Shown: positions 1 to 13,754, numbered from the stretch's first letter. The stretch: DNA of 64,000 bases from Armillaria gallica (GCA_037576215.1 JBANDB010000017.1:1054001-1118000); one strand, 5' to 3'. Notes: generated by a model not told the origin, from the letters alone. Translations and numbers: made by a program.

Positions 1-997
1 TGGAAGCGACCGAGAAAACGCGTGTTGCTGTCTGAGGCTGTATCAACAGCTATAAAGGTGCCCCTAATCTTGTTGTAACTTTTCAGCACGTCTTCCAGTA
101 TGAAAAACGCTCTTTACTGTTTTGGTTGTCAATGACTAGCTTCTTGGATCTACTGAACAATCATCACTGGCTGTTTCACTGCGGGTCTTCCATATGAACG
201 GAGAACTCATCACATTGCTTGGCTGTCGAGACCATGCTTATTCGGCAACCAACATGTGCGAGTGCTAGGGCCGGCCGCATATTCAACGACACCATTTTCT
301 GCGTTGTTGTTGGAAACGACCAGGAAGTTACGGCATCAATTTTCGTTTGCTAAAACAATATGATTGATCCTCGGTGGCTTCATCACTCTCCTCTCGGTTT
401 CATTAATAATTATCGTTAATGACCTCGATTCCTCGCTTGCCTAGCTTCAACAAGTGCTTGCTATTAGACGAGCTGAGATTAGGAGCCGGCTGTCCCTTTA
501 GTCCGTCGTAGTACGATCCAACAACTTCAATTTTTTCTTCTTCTGATGACCGTTGCGATTAGTATTCCAGAACTTGAAGGGCTGACGTTCAGTATCCAGG
601 TTCGCGTGGTATTATATTACGTTGCAATTTTTCGCGCTAATTCTGAACTTCTGAGGCAGAAGCGTAGCTACCACCCAGGCTCACCTCGACTCTGTATTCG
701 GATCCCTAGCAGTCAGTGGAGACGAACTGGAAAATCGAAACAAGCGAGAGGCGTAGTCTCCAAGCTTCAAAGTGTTCTTTGTTCTTGCTCTCGGGAATAC
801 TTTTTATTACTCTCATCTTCAGTTACCGTTACATAAAACATGTTTTCTAATCAGCCTCGAGTTGGCAATGGCGGGGAGGAGTCCTCGAGGCGTGACCCTT
901 ATACTGTGACTATGTGACGGGTTACGCGTTCAGACACAGCTTGCTTCAGCCTCCTCAGTGTCAATAACTGCGCTCTTGTTGTTCGACGTCGACCACG
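1..997. other. Left-edge intergenic region
   Basis: No gene is supported here. The only longer open frame (546-836, plus) has no recognisable domain, no splice structure and low-complexity composition. The last 100-150 bases are the presumed promoter and 5' leader of the CTL gene that starts at 998. The right part is pyrimidine-rich. Confidence 0.6.
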
Positions 998-3609
998 ATG
1001 GCGACGTCCTTCGCTGCGTTCGCCTCGCAAATAATCAATAGACCACAGAATGGCGAAACCAGTATGGCCTCCTCTCAGCCAATGTTCTTCTCATTCACCA
1101 CCGACAGTGGATCTCGTGCCGGATACGATCCCGACACTGACCTGAATGACCTGGACGATCCTCACCTGCGAGAGAGCCGGAGTGGTACTATAAGCAGAAA
1201 TCTGCCAGAAATCGGGGATGAGGATGATGAGGACCCGTATCTTCGACTTGATGAGGAGGAGCAGGCAATGTATTCGAGACATGACTCGAGACACCGCGAT
1301 CCACAGTCACGACCGCTTATTTCGCCGGATCGTCTATCAGACCGGTCGGAGTCGCCCCATGGCTGGCTGGCGCATCAGGCGTCTCCGTTGAGGGATCCTT
1401 CGCCTTCACCGTCCGATTCGACAGACTCGGATCCACCGCCAGAGTTTCTCGCTGCTGCTTCCAAGAGTCGACCCCATCCACCACCGTCCATTCCTCCACC
1501 TCCTCCCACAGGCAGGCAGCCGGTCTCACTGTCACTCACTGATTCACTATTGCCCCGCGATGGTACAGTTCGACCATTAGACGTCTTCTCACTGCCAGAT
1601 CCCCGGCATGTTCCCAGAGGACGGCGGAAGTTCAACGATTTCATATGGACAGCGCTATGGTGTACAGGAATCTCGCTATGCTTGCTTTTCTCTATCATAT
1701 TACTCTTTATGACTCCCAAGTCCGACAAAGCTGGGGCGACACTACGGTATACTACCCTTCTACACACAGTACCCCTCATCACTATCCTCACCTTTGTGAG
1801 CGCATTCGTGGCGTATACTCATGTACTCCTTTTGCGGATATTCGTACGGCCTGTGATGATCATAACGTCCGTGTTTATCCCCGCGACGTTGTTTATATCT
1901 GCAATTTGGGCGTTTGTAGGAAGTTTCATGTGGGATGGTGACACTGAGCCAACATGGGGAGAAACCACTGGGTACGCGTATACCACGCCTGATATTGGAC
2001 TCAGACTGACCTACGTCTTGCAGGCTCCGCTTGTTCTCTCTTTTCCCCTTGGTTCTATCTATTCTTACAGCGCGAAGACTTCTCAGTCTTCCTAGGGACA
2101 TACATTCCACGTCGTCGACGTTAACATTGGCCACCCAGCTCCTTATGGCCAATCCTTTCCTTCTCGCACTTTCCCCGACCATCCTCCTCGCCACCCTTCT
2201 TGCTTCGATACCTTTCGTCACGCTCATATTCCGTCTACTCTTAATTGGGTATTTCCCATCTCCCTATGGAGGGAGTTCTTCTTTGGAATGGCATGTCAGG
2301 GGATGGGCCAACTGGTCTATCACCGCAACTGTCGGCGTCTGGCTTTGGACATGGGGAGTCGCGCGTGGGGTGTTGCGAATGACATGTGCAAGCGTGATTG
2401 GCGCGTGGTATTTTGCCAAGTAAGCTCAGTAGTTTATCGCTATGGTACTGAGTGCTTAACCTTTTTTAGTCCCGACGCCCTCCCACCGCCCCCAATGTCA
2501 ACGCACACGATTCATGCCGCATTGACGCGTTCTACCGGGCCGTCTCTAGGCACGGTCGTCGTTTCGGCCCTGATTCTAACAGCTATCAGACTTTTGACGC
2601 TTTTGACGCTCTTCTTCGAACGGTTGCCTCTGTATATGCCCGCCCGGGCGCTGTTCCTTGTTAGTGGGATCCGAGTAGTCGTTGGCTTTTTGGAGGGTAT
2701 GACCACAGCCTTGAGCAAGTACGCGTTGGTGTATGTAGGCATCACCGGCGATCCATTCATGCCGAGCGCGCGCCGGGCGAAAGCGTTAACCAATAAAGTT
2801 GGCAAGCGTGGTTTTAGTGCCGAACGTACGTGAATTGTCTTTGCGGTATATTTTCCCGATACTAATTGTGATGGGGGATTAGCTCCATTGACATTACTGA
2901 CGGTGGCGCCATTAACTCTAACTTTTCCATTCGCCCTTTCAACGTATTTGTTTGTCGCTCATACCTTGAATGCTCCGGATCAGGCGTTGGGCGCTGCATT
3001 GTTAGCCAGTGGTGTTACTGCTCTTGTTGGACTCTTCTGTGTAGGACTGGTGAGAGACACGTAAGAATTATTATGCTTTATGAGGTCATATCCTAACATA
3101 TTCCTAGTGCGGACACGCTATACATGTGCTACTGTATTGATAAGGATCTTGGCGAAAGAAAGCGTGAAGAAGTTTTCCAAGCCGTCAGTGCTTTATCTAT
3201 TTAATTGAACAATACATTTCTCATGTTTTTTTTCTAGTTTGAATATGGATACCCGTCGCAGGCGACACGCCGGCCTGCCGCGCAAGCTACCCCTTCACGG
3301 CCGCAACAAGCGACTGCGTCCAGCCGTTTCACTAATGGCGTTTACCCTGAACACTGGCAACAGCCGTCGTCTCCACCTCCACCAGTGTCCCATCGAAGCC
3401 CACCGCCACCACCGCCTGCTCAACAAAGCATACCCGAACCTGTGGAAGAGGACGTGGACCCATTCCAGCAAAGTTATCTGCAAGATGATTCGCGACTTCT
3501 ACCCCAGCCAAGGCCAAGCAGCCAGGCAGCGCAGAATTATGAGCATGACAGCGACAGTGAGGAAGAGGGCAATGGATCACAGTTTTTCCCTGGATCGGGA
3601 TTTTTCTAG
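998..3609 (+). CDS. Choline-transporter-like (CTL/PNS1 family) membrane protein
   Basis: Six exons: 998-1971, 2024-2419, 2470-2825, 2883-3060, 3108-3183, 3238-3609. All five introns are GT-AG and 48-57 nt, and phase is kept throughout, giving 783 aa. Residues 1 to about 210 are a hydrophilic cytoplasmic tail rich in Ser, Pro, Asp and Arg. The rest is polytopic, with repeated hydrophobic helices (for example around ALWCTGISLCLLFSIILLF) typical of the plasma-membrane choline-transporter domain. The C-terminal 120 residues are Pro/Ser/Gln-rich and end in an acidic patch. Family knowledge: CTL proteins include yeast Pns1 and animal SLC44; choline transport by fungal members is not established. 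The start at 998 has a good context (CACGATGGC); an in-frame ATG at 1064 would remove 22 residues. There is no co-oriented neighbour nearby. Confidence 0.88.
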
Positions 3610-3814
3610 ATATCGACGATTTATGATTAGATTTGATCATTCATACTGTTTTCTCTAGTCTTTATCATGTGTAACCCATAATCTCATGACCCTGTAGCTA
3701 CAGTACATATAACAGATGTCTTGTTTAAGTTTCCTTCGTTTACCTTAGGCCACTTCGTTCTCCGAGTCTCCGTTTTTGGGCAACTGGAGTCTTTACTATA
3801 AGTGGTAATCACCT

Positions 3815-4260
3815 CCCAGCCCATTTTTCCAGCTTTCGAATGGCTGAATTATATTTGGCTATAGTGTCCGTATCGTTCGTACGAGGATCTGCCATGAAAG
3901 CTTGCACGTCTGCCCGATAATCATCCCATGAGGGGACCATACGATTGTCTTCAGGATATCTCCACCTACCGCCCGTGGCCGTTGAACCAGTTCATGGCAA
4001 TTGCTTCTTGAAGAAGTATATCGGGACTGTACGTCCGCCGACAATGGTAATTCACACCCGTTATGTCCGTCCGCTATGATGACCGTATCCTTCCAAAGGG
4101 CACCACTCATAACATAGGCTTCTCTCCCGAGAAGTTCGCAATCGAAGCACTGTCTTCGGGGAGCCCGCAAGTACACCATTGGACGCTTCCACGCTCTCGC
4201 TCGGTCGGAGGAGGTTAGATGATTCGCTAAGTAAGCTCGGTCGGCCCATGTCGCGATTCC
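3815..4260 (-). pseudogene. Decayed copy A1 of an unrecognised gene (CFDCELLG motif)
   Basis: On the minus strand, one frame reads through a stretch containing the motif CFDCELLG and then KDTVIIADGH. A second frame, shifted and closed upstream by a stop, carries the likely C-terminus: PEDNRMVPSWDDYRADVQ, then about 35 more residues to a TGA near 3811. The two pieces cannot be joined without a frameshift, so this copy looks broken. A related sequence lies on the plus strand at 13270-13750, with the same CFDCELLG motif, the same following segment (EDTAIIRDG) and an EDNR segment. The family is unknown to me; the paired Cys residues might bind metal, but that is a guess. Confidence 0.45.
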
Positions 4261-7200
4261 CGCGATTTACACTACATATCGTCATCAACCTATGTTGGTA
4301 ATAATAGCACGTTGAGTAACTGTAATTAGCACAGCGACAAGATCGAATTGGACATAGGCTGAGAAATCCTTCCCCATCGCATTCAAATACGATACTATTA
4401 GAATTCGACCTGACTAGATTCTTAGGCTGAGATTCCGGCATATGTGTTCGTCGTAGCAACCACTGGTTTTCTTAATCATCTCTTCAGCAGTCCTCCGATA
4501 CACGGCTATCAACAATTGTGACTGTATATCCTGCAACTGATAAACGCTAGTGTTCTTCGCCCTGTCCTCTGTTCAAAGTCTTTGCGTATTTAACGGAATT
4601 CATCATCGATAATGTGGTTTCCCAAGTGCGCTAGCTTTTGATGCCTCTAGTTTGCTTGGCGAAAGAAGAAACCTTCTTAAGAAGCATGATTTGGATGTGA
4701 GTTACTTGTCCATGGGCCCGCGTCAAGAGACAAAAACAAGTACGAGACTATATAATCGCGGGGCGACTAGGAAAGGCGCTCGTAAATGAACCACATCAAT
4801 AATAACAAACCTCTAAATGTCCTGGAGTCAACATACTTAGAGCAGAGTGATAATCACCGAAGTCTTCAGCAAGGAGTGAGGACAAGTCGAGGCGAGAGCC
4901 TAAATTTAGCCCCTGAGACGGCATGTCAAGCGTTGACAAATACAGCTGCAGGTTAACACCAAACAGTCATGATCTCGAGGACTCACGCGTATTTCGTATC
5001 GCAATTCTTCCGTTGAGCAGCTGACGGATCGGCACATACCCTCTGTACCATACCCTGCCTACGTCCTACCTAATGCTCTTCCTACTACCTATTCTCACCG
5101 ACACCCTTCGCGATGACCAGCAATCATGGGCTTGTTTGATGCCGAAGCTGCTACGCCGCTGGCATATAGTCAGGATTATCTAATCGCTCTCCAATGCCAA
5201 CTTATAGGCTATTCATGCTGTGGTAGGAGGTCCCAACTGTCTTCAAAGTATCGCCGCGTTTAATTTGTACATTTCCCTTTTGTCTAGCTGCATGCATCAT
5301 CTCACTTTTGCTTCTGAACCAGTTCCAAGTCTGGTATCTATGTCGATCCCTTCTAAATTCTCGCATATACCACTCTTTCTTGCATTCCATGGCATTACAT
5401 ACAAGAGATATTCTTCCTATCGCTTGTACATACATTGCCACGGAACCCGCCATGGTTGAACAGGAGCACGGACTGTGTTGGTGCCCTGCTGGTAGTATCT
5501 GAGCGAAGGGGGGCTCATCTTTTCAATAACGTGAGTTCTTACACTCGATGCCGCATATATGCAGGATCCTTACTTCCCTGCGGCCTGACAGGCGTTATGG
5601 CACAGTCACCATTGCTCCAGCAACACTCCCGAATTTCGGTTAACCTTCATCATCCTCCGATCTATCTATCTTGGTGGACGAATACTTGCCACTTCATATG
5701 TAAATCAGTGAATCAGTCTCGTTTTCTGGATGTGCTTCAACAGCATCTGGTAATGACTATAGATGCCCCCTTTCGACGCCGTATTCATGATGGTTGTCAT
5801 TACGCAGAATGGTGCAGGATAGGCGTGTATGCGTATGGATCTTGCCGCCCCGTGCTATAATCGACAACACGTAGGTCAGTGACTTCCATGCTACTATAAC
5901 TATACATTTAAATCAAATTTCAGCGATTACCGGCATCTTATTGATTGACCAATCCATTAAATTGACATCATAGATGGTATGTGCCCTTTCACCACTTAGC
6001 ATGGTCCAACCTGACCTAATTATCAAGGTCTGTGGAGCATTCTGGAAGGTATGATGATGGCTCATAGTCGCTAAGAGAGCCAATTGTGACGACGAACGCG
6101 ATTCGGATGTTTATATGCCATTGTGTCTGGAAGCTGTGGCCTCCATGAGTTTCGTGCAAGGCAGCATGCAACAGAATTTCAACTACGGTATTCAACTCCC
6201 ATCGTAACCTGTAGTGGTGACATCAGAAAAGTTTCTTTGAAGCTTCCAACCACTTCACGCTCCCTCGAGGAGTGCGGAAATAATCTATCCTCCGACATCA
6301 TACCAAATATCTGCCGCGAAATTCGGACGAATCGCACCAACACCATCACTTCCATCTTCCCACCCACCATAGAAGTGCCGTAATCCCTCACCGGTCACTT
6401 ATCGTGTGCCCTTTGGTACCCGAGAAGCACGCATAGAAATATGTCTTCTCTGTCAACTAACTTAGCGCGGAGCATGCTTCCCCTCGTTCACTGGATGGGG
6501 GCCAGACTCCGACTGGATTTCGCACGAGTGCACTTCTTAACCGTGCCGTGAGCATCGGTAACCAAAAGGGTGCTCACTTTCAGAGTCCAGCTTTGACGCC
6601 GGGAATCAAGCTCGTGCGTATTTCTGGCTTCTTTTTCATATCGTACTGATCATTGCGTAGGGTCTAGGGCATGTCCTTACCAGAAGCCCGGTGGTAGGCG
6701 CCTACCACCATCTTTCTGCGCCTAACAGGCTTATTCAACGTCATCTGCTGTGTCAAGACTCGGACTCTGTGTGTTAGATGTATGAAAGTTTTCCATATCG
6801 ATCTCTTGGTTGTCCAACCGTGGGCACCGGCGACCCAAAGGACCGTTGCTTCGAAGTTGGACCTTGCACACAGCAACTCGGGCGTCGGAAATCAACCACC
6901 CTATGCCATACGCACTCATTGGGCTTCGCTTCCATATCATTGGCGTAGCGTCACCGATTATAGGATGACACATGTGATTTTACCAGACTCGGCGGTGAGC
7001 GTCTGCCACTGTGCCTCTGCGCCCAATCAACCTTTTCTGGAGACGGCAAGAGGGTCGTGAAAGCTCCACTCAGGTCCATTTCGAAGGCGCAATGAGACCC
7101 CTGCGGCACTCCCGCCGCCGCTGCTAGGAGAAGCGCAAATAGCCACCTGTGGTACTGGGCCTTCCTCATGTATATCGTCCGGCTGATTCATATGATTAGG

Positions 7201-7309
7201 GAAAGCCATACCCAATAGTCATCGTGAAGGTTTGCACACCTAGCAGTGCTCTTCTGGGACGCGGAACGACACAGATTATTCAACGTCGCCTGACATAGTT
7301 AATTCTTAG

Positions 7310-7530
7310 CACGTCGCTGCTAATCACCAACCTTCATCTCTATATCCCGAATCGGACATCAATATCGATATCGCACTCTGGGTTATCTTACCTCGATCTG
7401 CCGCCCCGTCCCGACTCGCAGCTACCCCGCATCTAATATTCATTACGGCTCCTGGTGACCCTGGTTCGTCTAATAATTGCAGGCTTGATTTCGAGGATGT
7501 TCTCAAATTTCAATCTCATCTCGATCACGC
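7310..7530 (-). repeat. Diverged inverted repeat, copy B1
   Basis: Read on the minus strand, this segment aligns with plus-strand 18120-18340. The best core is about 40 bases around GATGTCCGATTCGGG, with roughly nine in ten positions matching by eye. A second island around TGCGAGTCGGG is almost identical, and a weaker island surrounds GATCGAGA. The islands occur in the same order and with similar spacing. No conserved frame is obvious, so I annotate DNA similarity only. Confidence 0.55.
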
Positions 7531-9360
7531 GCACTCCGGAGTCATCATGTCTACGAGAAACTGAATACTGAATGTTCTTTGGACATTCACTAGTACGCCC
7601 GGAACCATTAAGCCACTGTGATTATGACACCCCCTCACCCTTCCCGCGAGTCTCTCCGAACCATCCGCAAAACCCTGCAAAACCTCCGATGCTACTGAAT
7701 GCCTCATCGGGAGTCCGCGAGCGGACCGGACTTGAGGGCCCTCAATTATCTGGACAAAAAGGTACGATCCGCAGGAAAAGGCAGCTCCATTTCTCCGGAA
7801 GGGCGTATGTCAATATCCAAATCTCCTCCTCATTAAACTAAATGGTGCGGATCAACCGAACCGACTGGTAATATCTGTGCTGGTTGTACCACTTCTCGGG
7901 CCTGCAATATATGCGTATTGTGTTCATTCTGAAAGCATACGAGCATCTACGCCACTGCACGATTTGCGTGGCACTTCGAACATCATCATTGGATCCGCAG
8001 AGCGTGCAGCCCCCAAACTCAGATGCCTGGGAGGCTTCACACACAGTTCGGTTTCATCTTGATTTGCGGTATCGAGTAAGGCACTCCGCACGCATAGATG
8101 CACCCTCAGCCTGATCAGGTACGTACGCACCAGCAACGTGCACGAAGGGGTTGAATGAGCATTTCGCTATTCTAGGATTCATGCCGTTTTGTTACGCCGC
8201 ACACTGAGCGTGCAGCGTATTTTGCATGCATGCGCGTCCTAGGGACGCGGCAAGCCATCTCGGAAGAGGCCGGCAAAGCGTTCGGCATGCTCATTGGTCT
8301 GCTCGTCCTTTCAAAGTGACCCTATTTGAGCAGGAATTACATATCAAGCGGGAAGTCATCATGAGAATGAAAGCCAGTGAGCCAATTAGTGTTACTTATT
8401 GGCTTAGGTACACCATCCTTTGAATTGCCCCTGCGTTAATGAATTCAAGTAGGCTGGATTCCAAGACAAGCTGGTTTGACAACATTATTCTTGATTGCCA
8501 CCATGTTGGGCAGAAATGACTGCCTTTCTCTTCCCTACTAGGAGGTGGCTCAGCGACCATTGACCAGGGAACATATTATTTTCAAAGTCCGCAACGGCTT
8601 AGAGAAGAGAACTTGCTACCTTCGAAAAGCAACTCGACGGCATGACGATGCCTCATTCCTGAGAACCTGATTAAGGACCAGCTACTAGGATACGGTGGTG
8701 CGACATAATCGGCAAGTCTACCGGCCGCTCTTGGCTTACAAGTAATATATCTGTCATCAGACTCTTGGCCACTTTGCGCCCTTTTCATGGATGCGAGGCC
8801 AAGCGAGGCATTATCCTAGATTATCGCACGATAAAGCAGAAGCGTTGCGTGAACACTTCGCTACCTTGGACGTCAATTCTCCGCATTGCGTACAGAAGGG
8901 GTTACCTCGTCAAAGAATACCACCTGGACAATACATCCGCGCCACGTATATTCAGCCGATTGAACACGCGTAAGTGTCGCACTTTGGACATTTGAGTGAA
9001 AGACTAAATTGGGAATATATTTCGTATGACGATGCGGGGACACATGGGACATATCGGGATAAACGGGTATGCCGTTAGTCATTAATTGGGCGATTGGAAT
9101 ACCAATAAAGAGTGTCTCAGAGATCACGCCAGCGGATAATGTTCAATCGATGTCATTCAAGACTTGTGGTACGTAAAAAAGTAAAGATACACATATGAGA
9201 TATAACCGGGTGCATGAGAATCGAAAAAAGGTATCCAAAAGTGCGAAAAGTAAACGATACAGATGTGATGGTTGATGCGATGCGAAGGTGTACAGACAAT
9301 GCGGGGTATGATGGGTAAAAGATGCAAAAGAGAAAGAAGGCGAACTCAGCAGACGATTAT

Positions 9361-10164
9361 TCAGCGACTGAGAACCCTCCTCATCCTCCGCCTTGCTCTG
9401 AAAACCCCAAAGCTGACTGTGAGCGATATCGACTGCCACTGCTTCTTCATTGCCTCTGAGCATGTGGGAGTGGGACGCTCCTCCTTGTGGTGCTCCTCGT
9501 CTTCCTCATCATCTTCCAACTCTGGAACCGCCTCGGGCTCCTCAGGGTAGTAGGACTCTTCCACCGTAGAGTCCAAAGACGCGCGGCGCTTCTCGCGACA
9601 CTTGCGCGGACGGAAGGCCTTCTTCATTACGCTGCACGGCTTCTCCTCTGCATCGTCAAAGGGCGACTCGAAGTCTGAGACGGGTGAGGAGGAGGGATAG
9701 TAAGGTGTGGTGGAACGCGTGAGGGAAGAAGAGCGCCTGAGCGCGTAGTTGGTAAAAGGGTCATAGTAATCGCCCTGGATGTCGTCGTCGTCGGGAATGG
9801 CTGACTCGTATGTGTAGCCGGTCTCCCACTGGGGCCGTGTAGTGCGGCGCGAGATGGGTGAGTTCGACGAGGTGCTGGAAGCGGGGGACGATGAAAGGAC
9901 GGGGAAGTGGCGGTAGTCTGGGTCGTGCATGTTGCCCTTGCGGTCTATGTAGACGCGGGGCTGGGAGTTGTGAGTCGTGGAATAGTAGGAGGGATCGAGG
10001 AGGCGGGAGGCCTCTGCACGCTTTGCAGACTGGTGCATGTCGAATATAATCGGGGGACAGCGGTTGGGGGCATCAGGGGAAATGTAGCCGGTCTTATATG
10101 GAAAGGGATGAAAGAGCAAGTCTGCGGTTGAGCCGGAGTCATACACCATCTGCTGTGTAACCAA
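9361..10164 (-). CDS. Unknown protein, paralogue C1 (GNMHDPDYR family)
   Basis: A single-exon gene of 267 aa with a clear paralogue on the plus strand at 16523-17161. Shared blocks are LLDPSY near residue 56, QPRVY followed by GNMHDPDYR near residues 70-85, a Tyr/Asp-rich block (GDYYDPF), RRSSLTRS followed by a PYYPS segment, and a near-identical basic tail (GVFRARRRMRRVLS). Between them lies an acidic Glu/Asp run. There is no signal peptide or membrane segment. The composition (Ser, Pro, Tyr, charged) suggests an intrinsically disordered protein. Conservation between the copies indicates past selection on coding sequence. An internal Met at about 10041 aligns with the start of the paralogue, so the first 41 residues are less certain. 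The function is unknown to me. Confidence 0.68.
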   Translation of the reverse strand: MVTQQMVYDSGSTADLLFHPFPYKTGYISPDAPNRCPPIIFDMHQSAKRAEASRLLDPSYYSTTHNSQPRVYIDRKGNMHDPDYRHFPVLSSSPASSTSSNSPISRRTTRPQWETGYTYESAIPDDDDIQGDYYDPFTNYALRRSSSLTRSTTPYYPSSSPVSDFESPFDDAEEKPCSVMKKAFRPRKCREKRRASLDSTVEESYYPEEPEAVPELEDDEEDEEHHKEERPTPTCSEAMKKQWQSISLTVSFGVFRARRRMRRVLSR

Positions 10165-13100
10165 TCGCGTAATCTATCTCCGTTATCCGCGAGCTGAACC
10201 GGTTCGATTGAGACACCTTCCGATTATCGACCACCCGTGTCTGCCTCATGCTTGCCGAGCCTCCCTTCCATGACTCATCACCGGTAATTGATCTCACTCC
10301 AGCTTCCTCAATCCATCCATCTTATCATATCATCCGTCCTGCCAGTGGCTTGCCCTGCATACTGCTTGCCGCGGTGCGACTCTTTCCGAGGCTCTCACAG
10401 TGTTCCGATTGACTGCCCCTGTATTTGTCCTGACCTTGGAACATATCCATTCCGGACGCCCTTTCGCGGACTCCCATGTCTTATATTTAAACTAGGTTAT
10501 TATTGCATTCTCGGTCACCGCGACTTGCTCGGAATGAACTTGTCCCTTCTCCCCCTCCTCCTCCCGTCCCCGCAAGAAGATCCTCTGACCACGTTTGGCC
10601 TCCGAGGAATGCGATTATGTGGGGTCAAACTCGGCATCTGCCCTTCAGCTGAACTTTCCATTCCGGGAATTTGCCGTATAACCTGGAGAGGTGTACCCCA
10701 AGTATCACCGTAGAGACACTACGATATGGATCACATAGATAATAGGCAGTTCCGATTCGTATCACCCCTGCACGAGCTCGAGTAAATATCTTTAGCATCA
10801 ATACACGTCTCCTCCCCACAAATTGCCATCTAAAGGCGCAGCATGTGAATCTGATAACTTTGATCCCTGCGGAAAGGCCGTGGATGTCCGACTAGAGGCG
10901 CGAGGGTCAAGAAGTACGTAGGGAGGGAGGTAGTCAGTCATATGCCATCCAGGTTGCTGGGCTAGTACTACACATTCAAAGTAAATGCACGGAAATGAAC
11001 TCCTTGCGAACTGCGACCCAATTTCCTGACACCCGAAGAAGGGCCACGGAATGGAGACGAGCGAGCGACATTGCCAAGGCAAGTCTTCGCACGGGTGGCG
11101 CAGAAGAGGGTGAGTCCATGGCCGGGACCTCCTCACCTTATTCCAGAAGAAGTATATTTCGGAAATGAGCCACCCGCGCGCGTACGGCTTGGATGCAACC
11201 GGCCCGTGCAAATCTCGCGAGAGCGATACGATAACCTCAGGCAAAGGCTGAGCTTGTTCAACATACACGGAAATGAAGTCAGCGGGGCGGAGTAAGAATC
11301 TTTCAACCAATACATTGTCCATTTATTATCAATAGTACCATCCGTAGATAACCCTGCATATCTCTTCGCGTCATCGGAGGGTTCTCTTGTTATGAGTGAA
11401 GCACATCTTATCGTCTTGGATCCATCTATGTATTGATTCGAAAAAGGTAAATTTCAAAGTTCCTCGAGGATGATGGCAATCAGGATTTACCTGATTAGCA
11501 CACGCACAAGAGATGAGGCATCACCTCAAGACATCGTTCTCGAAACACGCCAAGTTCTGAGTCACAGCCTCGGGTCTTGGGATGTACGCATTTCCAGCCA
11601 GGTGTTGTGCGATAAGCAGCCTCGTTTCTGGAATGTCTAAACGTGGGGTGGACAGCTGATTCGGACTCGGACGCCTGGAGGGAGAGAGAACTCAGAAGAT
11701 TATATTGGTGCTTGCTGCGACATCCACTGCCTCCGGAACAAGGAATGACATGCGGATAGTGCATGATAGAGCGATAACAGGATCCGCCCCCAGCCGCCTT
11801 GCACACCCAAGACGTGCGGTGGTGACCCAGTGCTGTTGAGACCCGTCATGTGATGGTTCTGAACAGCGAGGCTGCGGTCTCAAAGCCAAGTTCAGTGTTC
11901 GGTTCGTCTGCTAAGCGGCGAGATGGTTACCCTCTCGTGTATGCATCGAGGATCATCATGTTAAGTTGTGAGATCACTATTATTCTTATCTGACCGGTCA
12001 TTAAAGCCTCACTGGGGCGGGGCGATCGATTCGTTATCTAACCGCCGGGAAGGCCTCGCATCGTAATCACGATGACCCGACGGGCTGGTACCTTTACAGC
12101 TATGTCATCGCAACGCGTTCAAACAGCCGCCTTGCAGTGGCACGACACTGCAAACATACAGCGTCGGCGTTGATGTCACTGCAAACTCACACCACTTCTC
12201 TGCCACTCCAAAGCGAAAGGAAATTTCCACAGCCTTTGTTCGGCAGACAGACCTCCCCGCATTCCAGGGCACAGATCGATCACTGAATAAGGAGAGCCTT
12301 TCTTCGATCAGCAAAGTACATACAAAGGCTCGATAGCGTTGACAACGCGTGCATTCATAGAACAAAGGCTCGAAAACTCGTGTAACATGATATCCGGAGT
12401 GAGACCGCATGCCATCTTACTGTTCAGTGTTGTGCCAGATCCACAGACGAACCCCCATTACAGCTGCGCCGAAGCAGTGTGTGGCTCGGTTCGAGTTCGA
12501 GTTGTTGCTCATTCAAGTTCAAGTGGTGCTTTCGCAACTAAGCCTAGCATGGCGCCTGTGTGAACGGTGGTGTCCACACAGCTCGCTGACGCCCCGAAAT
12601 GAAAAATTAGACACAACTAGCCACTCGTCAAAGGTTGTGCCAAGGGCCCAGGATACTCCAGATATTGGTGACGCGAGTATGATATCAGACTTTTTTGTGT
12701 TCTGTTGATGATGTCATATCAAGCATAACTTGTTCGGTAAGGCTCAAAACTAAAGCCACTTCTCTTTTTTAGAGTTCCGGTGACGACGATGACCTTTCTC
12801 TGTTGGGAAGCTACTTATTCCACAAGAGCGACGGACTTGTGCTCGGTTGCGGTTGCGGAACGGTTTCCTGTACGCGGCGCTCTGAAAATCAAAGTGGTTG
12901 AATTGATTCGTAGTGCTTAGCAAGTGCTTAGTAGTGTCACTGTTACCCCCAAGCGAACGCGCCCTGCCAAGGATGGGCCTGATTGGCGTGACTCGGGATC
13001 CGTCCACATCAGGCCAATCTAAAGTGAGAGCTGACATCACGTCATGACGCTTTCGAGAGCTGGGGTAGAGTCACCAACGGGAACTTCCGTATGGCTGTGG

Positions 13101-13269
13101 GGTCCTGAGGAAACCCATATCATTGTCCGAATTCATCGTTGAGGTAGCGGCTCCGAGATGTTTGACTTGGGGGATCTTAATCAGTGAGGATGACTGAGGT
13201 TGCTATATTGTGAATGAATGACAAAGGCATTTCAAGCGCGATGATTACAACTGATTAGAAATGAAGGTT

Positions 13270-13754
13270 ATTTTTGGATACCGAAACGCCAAAATTAGGT
13301 GGCGCGCGCGCCGATCTTGGAAATCCGTGTTTTTCACGGCTTTGAGCGACCAAAAGTTTCCCAGACCGATGCTGAAGACTGTGGTTAATCCCCCGAAAGA
13401 CAAGAAAAGAAGTTGCTTCGATTGCGAGCTCCTCGGTGGAGACATACATATTGTGGGACGCTGGGAGGATACGGCCATCATAAGGGACGGATATAAACGG
13501 ATGATATGTGCGATATCAGGCTCTGAGTCATCGGAGAACATAGAGGTCCGACACCATCCTGTGGGAAGCATCAATGAGCCAGCTCGTCCGTCATACACGG
13601 TACGTGGAAGACAATCGCGTGCTCCTACGTACCCCAGGACGAGATCAAAATCGGAATACCGATGTCCAATCCGGATGTCTGAATGGATGGGCAGCCACGG
13701 CTCATCCGAAGCGCGCGGCAAACCAGGAAGATATCCTGATTCCGCTGTTATCAA
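13270..13754 (+). pseudogene. Second copy (A2) of the CFDCELLG-motif sequence
   Basis: The plus frame 13261-13773 contains CFDCELLGG followed by EDTAIIRDGY. This corresponds to CFDCELLGR and KDTVIIADGH in the minus-strand copy at 3815-4260. Further along, an EDNRVL segment appears in a different frame (about 13600), as in the other copy. DNA similarity is continuous for about 250 bases with small gaps. The C-terminal half of the long frame is unlike the A1 copy, so this copy is probably also frame-disrupted. No domain is recognised. Confidence 0.4.

Larger units (their letters stand above)
3610..9360. other. Gene-poor region with decayed repeat copies
   Basis: Nearly 6 kb without an intact gene. 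All open frames are short, lack convincing splice sites and match no family I know. Two stretches look like relics because they resemble sequence on the opposite strand further right: about 3815-4260 (compare 13270-13750) and about 7310-7530 (compare 18120-18340). A 72-residue minus frame at 6951-7169 starts like a signal peptide but has no further support. The rest shows nothing I can assign. Confidence 0.6.

Noticed and set aside
546..836. 96-codon plus frame upstream of the CTL gene
   Set aside because: Low complexity, no splice structure, no recognisable family.
6951..7169. Signal-peptide-like 72-residue minus frame
   Set aside because: Only the first 20 residues look ordered; there is no splice continuation and no homologous copy in the window.
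10195..10225. GGTTCGATT sequence resembling a tRNA B box
   Set aside because: No A box at the right distance, no acceptor stem, and the B box lacks the closing CC.
10798..11322. 174-codon minus-strand frame
   Set aside because: No domain, no paralogue, no start context, and the neighbouring frames are equally open.
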